A DNA stretch of 64,000 bases from Syntrophaceae bacterium UBA6087 (GCA_002448235.1 DIXF01000003.1:139718-203717), one strand, 5' to 3'. Shown: positions 1-8,346, counted from the first letter of the stretch. Notes: a model not told the origin generated them from the letters alone. A program made the numbers and translations.

Positions 1-554
1 GGCGCCTTCTTGATCGTACGGGACAGTTTCCATGCGGCTTCGATGGACAGGAACGGATCGTATCCGTATACCTCCATGCCGAGGGCTTCCGCCGTATTGG
101 CCACCATGGTGCCGATGGCTCCGAGGCCTATGACACCCATTTTCTTGCCGAGAATCTCGGTGCCGCCGAACTTCGACTTTCCCTTTTCAACCAGATCCGG
201 CACCTTGTCGCCTTCGCCGACGAGCCCCTTGACCCATGCGATACCGCCCGTCACGTTCCGTGCGGACAGGAGCATGCCCAGGATGACCAGTTCCTTTACC
301 CCATTGGCGTTCGCTCCCGGGGTGTTGAAAACGACAATGCCTTTTTCCGAGCACTTGTCGATGGGGATATTATTGACCCCGGCACCGGCCCGGGCAATCG
401 CTTTCAGGCTCGTTGGCAAGGTCATTTCTTTCATTTCCTTGCTTCGCACCAGGATACCGTCCGGATCTGAAATGCCGGCGCGATACTCATATTTTTCCGT
501 AAAAAGACTGAGGCCCTTTTCCGAGATGTTGTTCAGCAGATCGATTTTATACAT
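1..554 (-). CDS. serA: D-3-phosphoglycerate dehydrogenase, C-terminus cut by window edge
   Basis: Leftward frame that runs off the left edge; about 184 N-terminal codons are present. It starts MYKIDLLNNISEKGL and contains the 2-hydroxyacid dehydrogenase hallmarks: ARAGAGVNNI, the NTPGANANGV segment and the NAD-binding GVIGLGAIG Rossmann loop. It would oxidise 3-phosphoglycerate to 3-phosphohydroxypyruvate, the first step of serine synthesis. The ATG at 552-554 has a cctcctc (GAGGAGG on the coding strand) ribosome site at 561-567. It is divergent from purA. The catalytic Arg/Glu/His lie outside the window, so a related D-2-hydroxyacid dehydrogenase is possible but less likely given the N-terminal sequence. 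Confidence 0.88.
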   Translation of the reverse strand, partial: MYKIDLLNNISEKGLSLFTEKYEYRAGISDPDGILVRSKEMKEMTLPTSLKAIARAGAGVNNIPIDKCSEKGIVVFNTPGANANGVKELVILGMLLSARNVTGGIAWVKGLVGEGDKVPDLVEKGKSKFGGTEILGKKMGVIGLGAIGTMVANTAEALGMEVYGYDPFLSIEAAWKLSRTIKKA

Positions 555-1038
555 AAAAACCCTCCTCTTTCTTCCTTAGTAATATATTACAGAATATACA
601 TTCCCTGCCAAGCCCAAAAACGAATATTTTGGTTACCTCCGCTTAAGGAATCCGCCTTAATAAATTGTGACCTTGCCCTTGAGAAGGCGAGGCATCGTCC
701 GAACGAAAATCGTTATGGATAATCATTCTCTCTCAACTTTCTCTTCTTGTGGATTATTACATAATATTGAAGGGTTTTTTAAAACCACCTTGTAAATTAT
801 TGACACGTGTAAACCCATTTGTTACAAGTGCACCGGGTTTGATCATACTGTCATTTGGAGAACGACCTTGAATATGCACGTTTGGGACACGTTATCAGAA
901 AGACGAAATGACATTTCCGAAGGAAGGCTTCCTTGTCCCGGCCGACGTCAAACCCGGGGTGAAACCTGATGAGCTCAAGTCGATTTCGGGAGGTCGTCAT
1001 CTTACGAAGTTTTAGTAAATAAACATAGGAGTACGATT
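555..1038. other. serA-purA divergent intergenic region
   Basis: This 484-bp gap holds the serA ribosome site (561-567), the likely purA promoter (800-828) and the purA ribosome site TAGGAG just before 1039. A 36-codon open frame at 908-1015 is possible but lacks a good ribosome site. I recognised no known riboswitch in the long purA leader. Confidence 0.6.
789..828 (+). promoter_or_regulatory. Probable purA promoter with flanking inverted repeat
   Basis: TTGACA at 800-805, a 17-bp spacer and TACAAG at 823-828 form a sigma-70-type promoter pointing to purA. An inverted repeat CTTGTAA (789-795) / TTACAAG (822-828) brackets it and covers the -10 box, and the spacer holds the palindrome ACACGTGT (803-810). 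This would suit an operator, but no regulator is identified. The leader to purA would be about 200 nt. Confidence 0.45.
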
Positions 1039-2319
1039 ATGGCAAACGTGGTCGTTGTTGGCACCCAGTGGGGTGACGAAGGCAAAGGCAAGGTCGTTGA
1101 CCTCCTTACAGAAAAATCAGACCTTATCATCCGGTTTCAGGGAGGCAACAATGCCGGACACACCTTGGTGGTAGGTGAGAAGAAAGTGATCCTCCACCTG
1201 ATACCCTCGGGTATCCTGCATGCAGACAAACGATGCGTTATCGGCTCCGGCGTGGTGATCGACCCCGAGATCCTTCTCAATGAGATCGCCGCTTTAAGGG
1301 AAAAGGGATACACGGTAACCACGGACACACTCGCTATCAGCGACCGCGCTCACGTGATCATGCCTTATCACAAGATGATCGACCACGCGCGTGAAGCAAC
1401 CCAGCAGATCGGCACCACGGGCAGGGGCATCGGTCCTGCCTATGAAGATAAGGCACGCAGATGCGGCATCAGGATGATCGATCTGGTCCATGAGAACCTG
1501 CTTGAGAAAAAGCTCAACAGCTTTTTCGATGAGAAGCAGGAGTACCTCACCAAGATCCTCAAGGTCAAAGGCATGGACAAGGAAGAGATATTCAGCAAGT
1601 ACAAGGCAATGGGCGAGATGCTCAAGCCGTTCGTCACCGATGCGCCCCTCCTCATCGACAAGGCGGTCCGCAACGGCAAGAAACTCCTGTTCGAAGGCGC
1701 GCAGGGCGCGAACCTCGATATGGACTTCGGCACCTACCCGTACGTAACTTCATCCAATACCGTTGCCGGACAGGCGTGCGTGGGATCGGGCATCGGACCC
1801 ACGAAGATCAGCACCGTGCTCGGTATCTGCAAGGCCTATACGACGAGAGTGGGCGGAGGCCCCTTCCCCACCGAACTGGGTGACGAAGTCGGCGAACGCC
1901 TGCGGGCCTTCGGCGGCGAGTACGGCGCGACAACGGGCAGGCCCAGACGGTGCGGATGGCTCGACCTCGTCGCTCTGCAGCACTCGATCCGGCTTTCCGA
2001 CATCACCTACCTCGCGGTAACCAAGCTCGATGTCCTCACCGGGTTCGAAACCATCAAGGTTGCAACCGCCTACAAGTCGGGCAATACCATTATTGAAAAC
2101 ATGCCGGCCGATCTGGAGATGTATCCCGATCTTCAGCTCGTGTACGATGAGCTCCCCGGATGGGAAGAGAACATCTCTTCCGCACGGTCATACGACGACC
2201 TGCCGAAAAACTGCAGAAACTACATCTCGTATATGGAAGAGAAAACCGGAGTGAAGGCAGCGATCATCTCCGTAGGACCAAAACGGGAAGAGACGATCCA
2301 GCTCATCGATCTGTTTTGA
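1039..2319 (+). CDS. purA: Adenylosuccinate synthetase
   Basis: This 426-aa protein has the usual family length. It makes adenylosuccinate from IMP, aspartate and GTP in AMP synthesis. The N-terminal P-loop-like GDEGKGK is at residues 12-18, with catalytic Asp13 and the GHTLV histidine about 28 residues later. GTTGRGIGP, the IMP-site GAQGANLDMDFGTYPYVTSSN and the GTP-site NLP-type C-terminus are all present. A TAGGAG ribosome site lies just upstream of ATG 1039. It is monocistronic, divergent from serA and followed by a hairpin. Confidence 0.98.
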   Translation: MANVVVVGTQWGDEGKGKVVDLLTEKSDLIIRFQGGNNAGHTLVVGEKKVILHLIPSGILHADKRCVIGSGVVIDPEILLNEIAALREKGYTVTTDTLAISDRAHVIMPYHKMIDHAREATQQIGTTGRGIGPAYEDKARRCGIRMIDLVHENLLEKKLNSFFDEKQEYLTKILKVKGMDKEEIFSKYKAMGEMLKPFVTDAPLLIDKAVRNGKKLLFEGAQGANLDMDFGTYPYVTSSNTVAGQACVGSGIGPTKISTVLGICKAYTTRVGGGPFPTELGDEVGERLRAFGGEYGATTGRPRRCGWLDLVALQHSIRLSDITYLAVTKLDVLTGFETIKVATAYKSGNTIIENMPADLEMYPDLQLVYDELPGWEENISSARSYDDLPKNCRNYISYMEEKTGVKAAIISVGPKREETIQLIDLF

Positions 2320-2320
2320 C

Positions 2321-2339
2321 GACCCCCTGACCGGGGGTC
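2321..2339 (+). terminator. Hairpin after purA
   Basis: GACCCCC (2321-2327) pairs with GGGGGTC (2333-2339) around loop TGACC, 2 nt after the purA stop. The T-tract is weak (TTATGACTTT). It also lies 15 bp beyond the end of the convergent zinc-ribbon gene and may serve both. Confidence 0.55.
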
Positions 2340-2353
2340 TTATGACTTTACCC

Positions 2354-2551
2354 TCAGCTGTGTCCCGAGGACGAACAGCTGGTGGAACTGCATGAATCAC
2401 AGCCGGATTTGCCTTTGGCAATCCGGGAAATCTTTTTTCTCACATTGTTGCGCTTACACTTCGGGCAGTCGGGAGCATCTTTCGCAGACATGGGTACGAG
2501 CCTCTCGAAACTTTCTCCGCAATCCCTGCATTCGTATTCATAGATGGGCAT
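2354..2551 (-). CDS. FmdB-family zinc-ribbon protein
   Basis: This 65-aa protein begins MPIYEYECRDCG, the signature of FmdB/CxxC_CXXC_SSSS regulatory zinc ribbons. The two zinc knuckles are C8/C11 and C29/C32, followed by a Ser/Cys-rich tail (residues 50-63). The family was named for a putative regulator of formamidase and amidase genes, but the role of such short members is unknown. It is a single gene, convergent with purA. Confidence 0.85.
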   Translation of the reverse strand: MPIYEYECRDCGESFERLVPMSAKDAPDCPKCKRNNVRKKISRIAKGKSGCDSCSSTSCSSSGHS

Positions 2552-2779
2552 CGCTTACTCCTTTATCCATTTTTTTCTAGTGCTTGCCGAGCAAAATGTC
2601 AACCGGTCACAATCATTCTCCGCTCGCATATACGAGACCGCGCAAGCCGTGAGAAACGACTGAAATTCAAATGGATTTCCCTGCAGGGGAATGTTATCAT
2701 ACCGGTCACTGAGTGAATCACGGACTGAATCGGCCTGTGGTTCGTTCATACCCGTAAACGATGGGAGGAATGCAGTTAC

Positions 2780-3538
2780 ATGATCAAAATCATGCCGTGC
2801 CTGGATATGAAAAACGGAAGGGTGGTCAAGGGGATCCATTTTATCGACATCAAAGACGCCGGAGACCCTGTGGAGAATGCCGCTCGCTACCAGCAGGAAG
2901 GGGCCGACGAGCTTGCCATGCTGGATATTGCAGCGACGCTCGAAAACCGCAAAACGCGCCTCGAATGGGTGAGAAGCGTTTCCTCGGTAATCGACATACC
3001 CCTTACGGTCGGAGGGGGCGTTTCAACGCTGGAAGATATCGAGATGCTCTTCGATGCAGGAGCAGACAAGGTATCCATGAACAGCGCTGCGGTCAGCCGC
3101 CCTCTGCTGGTCGAAGAAGCGGCTAAGAAGTTCGGGTCCGGGCGCATCACCGTTGCCGTGGACGCGAAGAGAAACGGCGCCATGCCCTCGGGATTCGAAC
3201 TGGTTGTCTCGGGAGGCACCAGGGCTGTCGGGAAAGATGCGGTTCAGTGGGCAAAAGAGTGCGAGGCGCTCGGTGCGGGAGTGATTCTGCCCACCAGCAT
3301 GGACGGCGACGGAACGCAGGCCGGTTACGATATAGCCTTCACCCGGGCTATTTCCGATGCGGTCACCGTTCCGGTGGTCGCCTCGGGCGGCGCAGGCAAG
3401 CTGGAGGATTTCTATGAAGCCGCAACATCGGGAGGAGCGAGCGTTCTGCTGGCTGCGTCGGTGTTTCATTATCAGATCCTGAGCATCCGCCAGGTAAAGG
3501 AATATCTGCGCGGGAAAGGATTGCCCGTTTCTTTGTAA
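2780..3538 (+). CDS. hisF: Imidazole glycerol phosphate synthase subunit HisF (lone copy)
   Basis: This 252-aa (beta/alpha)8 barrel is of normal HisF length. With HisH-supplied ammonia HisF converts PRFAR to imidazole glycerol phosphate and AICAR. The catalytic acids are present: Asp9 in MPCLD and Asp128 in VAVDAKR. Phosphate-binding VGGGVS and VASGGAG loops are also present. The usual TSMDRDGT loop reads TSMDGDGT here. No hisH or other his gene is adjacent, unlike normal operons. The GGGAGG ribosome site lies about 10 nt before the ATG. It could be the housekeeping HisF or a HisF2/WbuZ-type paralogue; the absence of an amidotransferase neighbour argues against the latter. Confidence 0.88.
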   Translation: MIKIMPCLDMKNGRVVKGIHFIDIKDAGDPVENAARYQQEGADELAMLDIAATLENRKTRLEWVRSVSSVIDIPLTVGGGVSTLEDIEMLFDAGADKVSMNSAAVSRPLLVEEAAKKFGSGRITVAVDAKRNGAMPSGFELVVSGGTRAVGKDAVQWAKECEALGAGVILPTSMDGDGTQAGYDIAFTRAISDAVTVPVVASGGAGKLEDFYEAATSGGASVLLAASVFHYQILSIRQVKEYLRGKGLPVSL

Positions 3539-3593
3539 GGCAATCCCGGCCCCATATTTATATTGAGGCGGCGGCTTCTTATTCCCTCCATTA

Positions 3594-3621
3594 TTGACAA
3601 ATTTCTCCATATAGTTCTACT
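3594..3621 (+). promoter_or_regulatory. Probable sigma-70 promoter for the crotonase gene
   Basis: TTGACA at 3594-3599, a 16-bp spacer and TCTACT at 3616-3621 lie 27 bp before the chosen ATG at 3648. This would give a leader of roughly 20 nt carrying the GGGAGG site. Confidence 0.5.
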
Positions 3622-3647
3622 CTGTGTGGAAAGAGGGAGGTACATTC

Positions 3648-4472
3648 ATGAGTGAACCGTACAAATTTTATAAGGTCGAAAAGCAGGGACACATCGCATG
3701 GGTTTTTCTGAACAGGCCGGAGAAGAAAAACGCCATGGGCCCCGCCGCATGGACGGAGATCATCCCCATCTTTGCAGACATCGACAGCGATGACGAAATC
3801 CGGGTCGCGATCGTTGCGGGCGAAGGAAAGGAATTCTCCACGGGCATAGACCTGATGGGCATGGCGCCGCTGATCCCCACACTCAAGAACTGGGACATGA
3901 GCGCGAAAGGGACCGTCAAGCTGTTCAAGGACATCTTTCCCCTCCAGGAGGCCATGTCCTGCGTCGAGAAGTGCTCCAAGCCGGTCATCTGCGCGTTCCA
4001 CGGCTACTGCATCGGCGCCGCCCTCGACCTGGGCTCTGCCTGCGATATCCGGCTGGCTTCGCTCGATGCGAAAATCTCGCTGAGAGAGGCTGCGGTAGCC
4101 ATAATCGCCGATGTGGGAGTGCTCCAGCGCCTGCCGCATATCGTCGGCCAGGGAGTCACCAGGGAGCTTGCGTTCACCGCCAAGTATATCGATGCCCAGA
4201 GGGCAAAAGAGATCAACCTGGTCAACGCCGTATACCCGGACAAGGAATCCCTGCTCAAGGGCGCGCAGGAGCTGGCGCTTGAGATAGCCGCCCAGGCCCC
4301 TCTCGCCGTGCAGGGCGCCAAGGACGTTTTGAACTTCTGCAGGGGCAAAAGCATCCCTGACGGCCTTGAGTACGTTGCGGCAAGGAGCTCCATGATCCTG
4401 CCGTCCGAAGATCTTGCCGAGACCATGACCTCGTTCATGGAAAAACGCACCCCGGCATATAAAGGCAAGTAA
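3648..4472 (+). CDS. Enoyl-CoA hydratase/isomerase family, dienoyl-CoA isomerase-like
   Basis: This is a 274-aa crotonase-fold protein. The ATG at 3648 is preferred over an upstream GTG (3624) because GGGAGG (3635-3640) precedes it by 7 nt. Oxyanion-hole segments are EFSTGIDL and GYCIGAALDLGSACDIR. The stretch with Glu147 and Asp155 (IIADVGVLQRLP) matches the pattern of delta(3,5)-delta(2,4)-dienoyl-CoA isomerases, where equivalent acids shift protons between double bonds, better than that of ordinary hydratases. The likely role is beta-oxidation of unsaturated acyl-CoAs (inference). It has its own promoter and a strong terminator, so it appears monocistronic. Confidence 0.82.
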   Translation: MSEPYKFYKVEKQGHIAWVFLNRPEKKNAMGPAAWTEIIPIFADIDSDDEIRVAIVAGEGKEFSTGIDLMGMAPLIPTLKNWDMSAKGTVKLFKDIFPLQEAMSCVEKCSKPVICAFHGYCIGAALDLGSACDIRLASLDAKISLREAAVAIIADVGVLQRLPHIVGQGVTRELAFTAKYIDAQRAKEINLVNAVYPDKESLLKGAQELALEIAAQAPLAVQGAKDVLNFCRGKSIPDGLEYVAARSSMILPSEDLAETMTSFMEKRTPAYKGK

Positions 4473-4493
4473 ACAACAGTATCTTTTTTAATA

Positions 4494-4517
4494 GCACCCG
4501 AACCCGGGAGCTTTTTT
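4494..4517 (+). terminator. Rho-independent terminator of the crotonase gene
   Basis: GCACCCG (4494-4500) and CGGGAGC (4505-4511) pair with one mismatch around AACC, followed by six T residues (4512-4517). This is a textbook terminator. Confidence 0.85.
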
Positions 4518-4569
4518 CTGCAAAAATGCAGCCCTCCGGTCGCTGCTTTGCAAAAAGGCGCTCCCGGGT
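4502..4569. repeat. Inverted repeat nested with the terminator
   Basis: ACCCGGGAGC (4502-4511) recurs inverted as GCTCCCGGGT (4560-4569). Between them is a small hairpin CTGCA-AAAA-TGCAG (4518-4531). The left arm is shared with the terminator, so the two structures exclude each other. The region precedes the PilZ gene. Confidence 0.6.
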
Positions 4570-4629
4570 AAACATTCTTTTTCTATTCTTTTTAAGTTTT
4601 TCAACCCTCTTTTCCGATGAGAAGCTTAC

Positions 4630-5673
4630 ATGGAAAAGAGAGAGAACAGAAGACAACGAACCCTGCCCTGGGGAAATCTCTATGCCAAAGCCAAGGTCGG
4701 AGAGCATTTCCTCAAGCTGCCGATCCTGGACATCTCCATCGGCGGTATGGGCGTCCTGGTTACCGACGGATTCTCTCTGCTCCAGGAAGGCAAGGATATC
4801 CATATCCAGGCCCTTGAAAACAATGGGACCGTCATCCCGGCAGATATCCAGGGCCGGATCGCCTACCTCGGTTCGGGAGTTCCTTCCCGGGTGGGCATTG
4901 ATTTCGCTCCGGCAGAAACCCCTATCGAGGCCTATGCAACGCTGCGCTCGGCGCGCGACGACTCCGGGAAGCTCATCACGGACAAAGAAGACATCCTGAG
5001 GATTTTCGACGAGGTCAAGCGATGGTCACGGGGCTTCGGCGACATGCTGATGATCGACAAACGCAAGGCCATCCCGGCGGAATTCTTTTACCTGAGGCCC
5101 GACGACGATAACATGGTCTTGAGAATCGTCAGGATGTCGGAATTCAGGCTGCCCTTTCAGCCGCTCCAGGGAAGCGTCTATCCGTTCTATCTTTTTAAGG
5201 GCGTCAACGTCATGCTCTTCCATGCACGGGTCCTCGACGTGATCAAGAATATCATGGAGACGAGCTGGCCGGATACACTGCAGCATATCAGCAGGCGAAG
5301 CGTCCTGAGGTATTTCATAACGGGCGAAGAGCCCGTGACCGCGACCATTGTGCATCCCCTGACGCTGGATCCCTCTCCGGTACTTGTCTGGGACTTGAGC
5401 ATTGAAGGAATGGGGGTCGAGATCCTTGAAGAAAAGGCGCCGGTGGTCGAAGGCATGAGCCTGCCCCAGGTCCGGATCAATCTTCCCACAGGCCCGGTGG
5501 AAATCGCGGGAGTCATCCGCTCCGTCAGGCGGGAAACCGTGCTGGACAAGACCCAGCTGGGCATTGAATTCGTCGGGGGCTCAGAGCATTACCGCGACAA
5601 GATCCTCGACTATATCCTCCACATGGACCTCCCCTCCCAGTCTGTGCTGGGAGGCCCCGGTCAAACCGCGTAG
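4630..5673 (+). CDS. Tandem PilZ-domain protein
   Basis: This 347-aa soluble protein contains two PilZ-like units. The first has an RxxxR motif at R4/R8 and DISIGG at 34-39. The second has RRSVLR at about 223-228 and DLSIEG about 30 residues later. RxxxR and (D/N)xSxxG are the c-di-GMP-contacting motifs of PilZ domains, so it is a probable c-di-GMP effector. The middle (about 110-210) is unassigned. Its last 13 bp overlap the convergent epimerase gene. A diguanylate cyclase gene lies 5 kb away. Confidence 0.82.
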   Translation: MEKRENRRQRTLPWGNLYAKAKVGEHFLKLPILDISIGGMGVLVTDGFSLLQEGKDIHIQALENNGTVIPADIQGRIAYLGSGVPSRVGIDFAPAETPIEAYATLRSARDDSGKLITDKEDILRIFDEVKRWSRGFGDMLMIDKRKAIPAEFFYLRPDDDNMVLRIVRMSEFRLPFQPLQGSVYPFYLFKGVNVMLFHARVLDVIKNIMETSWPDTLQHISRRSVLRYFITGEEPVTATIVHPLTLDPSPVLVWDLSIEGMGVEILEEKAPVVEGMSLPQVRINLPTGPVEIAGVIRSVRRETVLDKTQLGIEFVGGSEHYRDKILDYILHMDLPSQSVLGGPGQTA

Positions 5674-6668
5674 TACGACCGGTACCACTCCACGAAACGC
5701 CTGATCCCTTCCGCAACCGGAACCTGAGGGCGGAAATCCACGGCCTTTTCGAGATCGACTGCATCGGCGCAGGTTGAGACGACATCGCCCATCTGCAGCG
5801 GCAGCAAGTTCTTGTCCGCCTGTTTCCCGATGGCGTCCTCCAGAATCGTGATAAAGTCAATAAGCTTCACCGGCCGCGAACCGCCGATGTTGTAGACGCG
5901 ATAGGGGGCGAAGCTCGTCCCGGGGTCCGGATGTTCTCCGCTCCAGTTGGCGTCCGGCTGCGGGATCACGCGCATGACCCGCACGAGACCTTCTATGATA
6001 TCATCCACATAGGTGAAATCCCGCTGCATGTTCCCGTAATTGTACACGTCTATGGTCGCTCCCTCGAGGATCGCCTTGGTGAACTTGAACAGCGCCATGT
6101 CGGGCCTTCCCCAGGGGCCGTACACGGTGAAGAACCGCAAGCCCGTGCAGGGGAGCTTGTAGAGGCTGGCATACGTGTGGGCCATGAGCTCGTTCGCCTT
6201 TTTGGTCGCGGCATAGAGCGAGACCGGGTGATCGACGTTGTCGTGCACGGAAAAGGGCATCCGGGTATTGGCTCCGTAGACGGAGGACGACGAGGCGAAC
6301 ACAAGGTGAGGAGCGTTGCTCATTCTGCAGCCCTCGAGGATGTTCATGAATCCTGAGAGGTTGGCGTCGATGTATGCATGCGGGTTTTCCAGGCTGTAAC
6401 GCACCCCGGCCTGAGCAGCGAGGTGAATGACGGCATCGAACCTTTGCTCTTCGAAGACACGTGCCATGGCTTCCCTGTCCGTCAGGTCGATCTTCTCAAA
6501 CCCGAAACCCGGCATCCTGGTGAGGAGGCCGAGCCGGTCCTGCTTAAGCTTCGGATCGTAATACGGGTTGAGATTGTCTATCCCGAATACCGTCTCCCCG
6601 TCATCAAGAAGCCGCTTCGCGAGATGGAAGCCGATGAAGCCGGCCGTGCCGGTAACGAATACGTGCAT
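5661..6668 (-). CDS. NAD-dependent epimerase, UDP-glucuronate 4-epimerase type
   Basis: This 335-aa extended short-chain dehydrogenase has the NAD loop GTAGFIG at residues 7-13, an HLAAQAGVRYS segment, ASSSSVYG, and YxxxK (SLYAATKK, about 151-155). GVRYSLENPHAYIDANLSGF and DMALFKF are typical of nucleotide-sugar 4-epimerases acting on UDP-glucuronate, which provide UDP-galacturonate for surface polysaccharide. The ATG at 6666-6668 is chosen because AGGAGG lies just upstream; a longer frame adds 8 residues without a ribosome site. It is the last gene of the yebC-ruv chain, 20 bp after the HAD gene. Confidence 0.88.
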   Translation of the reverse strand: MHVFVTGTAGFIGFHLAKRLLDDGETVFGIDNLNPYYDPKLKQDRLGLLTRMPGFGFEKIDLTDREAMARVFEEQRFDAVIHLAAQAGVRYSLENPHAYIDANLSGFMNILEGCRMSNAPHLVFASSSSVYGANTRMPFSVHDNVDHPVSLYAATKKANELMAHTYASLYKLPCTGLRFFTVYGPWGRPDMALFKFTKAILEGATIDVYNYGNMQRDFTYVDDIIEGLVRVMRVIPQPDANWSGEHPDPGTSFAPYRVYNIGGSRPVKLIDFITILEDAIGKQADKNLLPLQMGDVVSTCADAVDLEKAVDFRPQVPVAEGIRRFVEWYRSYYAV

Positions 6669-6688
6669 GTCGCCTCCTGTTTGAAGGT

Positions 6689-7321
6689 TCAATTGGTCAT
6701 AATTTCAAAAGCGATCTGTGATATGGCATAAATGTCGGGTATTATCAAGGCCCCGGGAAGCGGCGGATCAAGTCCGACCCCTATCGTTTTCATGCCCATG
6801 TCCATGGCGGTCCGGATGTTCGGCAGCCGGTCATCCACCAGGACGCAGTCTTCAGGCCTTCTTGCATAGAGATCCAGAACTTTCCGGTAGGGGTAATCCA
6901 TGGGCTTCGGAATATAGTCCATGAATTCAATGGTAAAAAGATCGGGCAGCAGCTCGGAGATGCCCAGCGCGTTGAGCACCCTGCGGACATAGTCGGCCGA
7001 CCCGTTGGAAAAGGCGACCATACGGGCCGGGATGCCCTCCAGTACGCGTTTGAGCTCTGCATCCTCCGTGAGAAGACTTTCCACCGGCACATCGTGCACT
7101 GCCTTCAGATAATGATCCGGATCCACATCGTAGTGTTTCATGAGCCCGCCGAGGGTCGATCCGTACGAGCCGATGTAGCGTTTTCTCAAGTCCTTTGCTT
7201 GCGCTTGGTCCAGCCCGCACCGGGACATGACATATTCGTCGATCTTCTTGTCCACATGGGCGAACGGGCCGGTTCCCTTCGGGTACAACGTATCGTCCAC
7301 GTCCATAAGAATGAGTTTCAT
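6689..7321 (-). CDS. HAD-superfamily hydrolase, pyrimidine 5'-nucleotidase type
   Basis: This 210-aa protein has all four HAD motifs in order: DVDDT (nucleophile Asp7, acid Asp9), FSNG, the PKP lysine and VDDRLPN. The DDTLYP start and overall length fit the pyrimidine 5'-nucleotidase (SDT1/YjjG-like) branch, which dephosphorylates nucleotides; the substrate is inferred from family only. Its ATG (7319-7321) overlaps the ruvB stop as ATGA, so it is probably translationally coupled to ruvB. Confidence 0.85.
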   Translation of the reverse strand: MKLILMDVDDTLYPKGTGPFAHVDKKIDEYVMSRCGLDQAQAKDLRKRYIGSYGSTLGGLMKHYDVDPDHYLKAVHDVPVESLLTEDAELKRVLEGIPARMVAFSNGSADYVRRVLNALGISELLPDLFTIEFMDYIPKPMDYPYRKVLDLYARRPEDCVLVDDRLPNIRTAMDMGMKTIGVGLDPPLPGALIIPDIYAISQIAFEIMTN

Positions 7322-8346
7322 GACTCGTCGTCGAACAGCGCTGCCTGCTCCTTTTTCGGGTCCTTTCCGAGCAGCGTGTATGCCTTGGCGCACACCTGCC
7401 TTCCCCGGGGAGTGCGCTTGATGCAGCCGGTCTGGATAAGGTACGGCTCATAGATGTCCTCGATGGTGTCCTTGTCTTCCCCGATGGACGCCGCGAGCGA
7501 TTCTATACCCACGGGCCCTCCGGAAAAGGACTCGATCATGGTGGCGATGATCTTCCGGTCCATCCGGTCGAACCCGGACTTGTCGATATCCAGCCTCGAG
7601 AGCGCCACATCCGCAATCTCGGAGGTGATGGTCCCATTCCCCAGGACCTCGGCGAAATCCCTTACCCTCCTGAGCAGCCGGTTCGCGATCCGCGGGGTCC
7701 CTCTGGATCTCCTGGCGATCTCGAGAAGGCCTTTCTCATCGGCCGGGACGTTTAAGATTCCTGCGGTGCGCTTCAGTATCCGCCTCAGCTCTTCCACGGC
7801 GTAGTACTCCAGGTGGCCGATGATCCCGAAACGGTCGCGCAGGGGTGAGGTGATCATGCCCGCCCGTGTGGTCGCCGCCACCAGGGTGAACGGATTGAGA
7901 TCGATCCTGATGGACCTTGCAGACGGCCCCTGGCCGATCACGATATCCAGCTTGAAATCCTCCATGGCCGGATAAAGGATCTCTTCCACGGCCTTGCCCA
8001 GCCGGTGGATTTCGTCGATGAACAAAACATCGTTCCTTTCCAGGTTGGTCAGGATCGCCGCCAGATCCCCGGATTTATCGATGGCTGGCCCGCTCGTGAT
8101 GCGCAGGCCCACGTTGCATTCGTGCGCGATGATATAGGCGAGCGTCGTCTTCCCCAGACCCGGAGGGCCGTAAAACAGGCAGTGGTCAAGTGCATCGCCG
8201 CGCGCCTTTGCAGCCTTGATGAAAACCGAGAGGTTCTCCTTGAGTGCCTCCTGGCCTACGTATTCCCCCAAGTCCCGGGGCCTGATATGAGCCTCGAAAT
8301 CAAGCTCTTCATGATCTCCGGGCGTTCCGGTAATTTCGTTTCTCAT
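7318..8346 (-). CDS. ruvB: Holliday junction DNA helicase RuvB
   Basis: This 342-aa AAA+ motor drives Holliday-junction branch migration with RuvA. Walker A GPPGLGKT, Walker B LFIDEIHR, sensor 1 AATTRAG and the arginine-finger region SPLRDRFG are present. The C-terminal winged helix includes GCIKRTPRGR. It overlaps ruvA by 4 bp (ATGA) upstream and the HAD gene by 3 bp downstream. Confidence 0.98.
   Translation of the reverse strand: MRNEITGTPGDHEELDFEAHIRPRDLGEYVGQEALKENLSVFIKAAKARGDALDHCLFYGPPGLGKTTLAYIIAHECNVGLRITSGPAIDKSGDLAAILTNLERNDVLFIDEIHRLGKAVEEILYPAMEDFKLDIVIGQGPSARSIRIDLNPFTLVAATTRAGMITSPLRDRFGIIGHLEYYAVEELRRILKRTAGILNVPADEKGLLEIARRSRGTPRIANRLLRRVRDFAEVLGNGTITSEIADVALSRLDIDKSGFDRMDRKIIATMIESFSGGPVGIESLAASIGEDKDTIEDIYEPYLIQTGCIKRTPRGRQVCAKAYTLLGKDPKKEQAALFDDES

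Noticed and set aside
970..1000. CTGATGAG next to GAAAC, resembling hammerhead ribozyme core bases
   Set aside because: The elements are in the wrong order and too close to allow stems I and III, so no hammerhead can form.
2780..3538. HisF2/WbuZ polysaccharide amination enzyme
   Set aside because: No HisH2/WbuY amidotransferase or O-antigen genes nearby; orthodox HisF is simpler.
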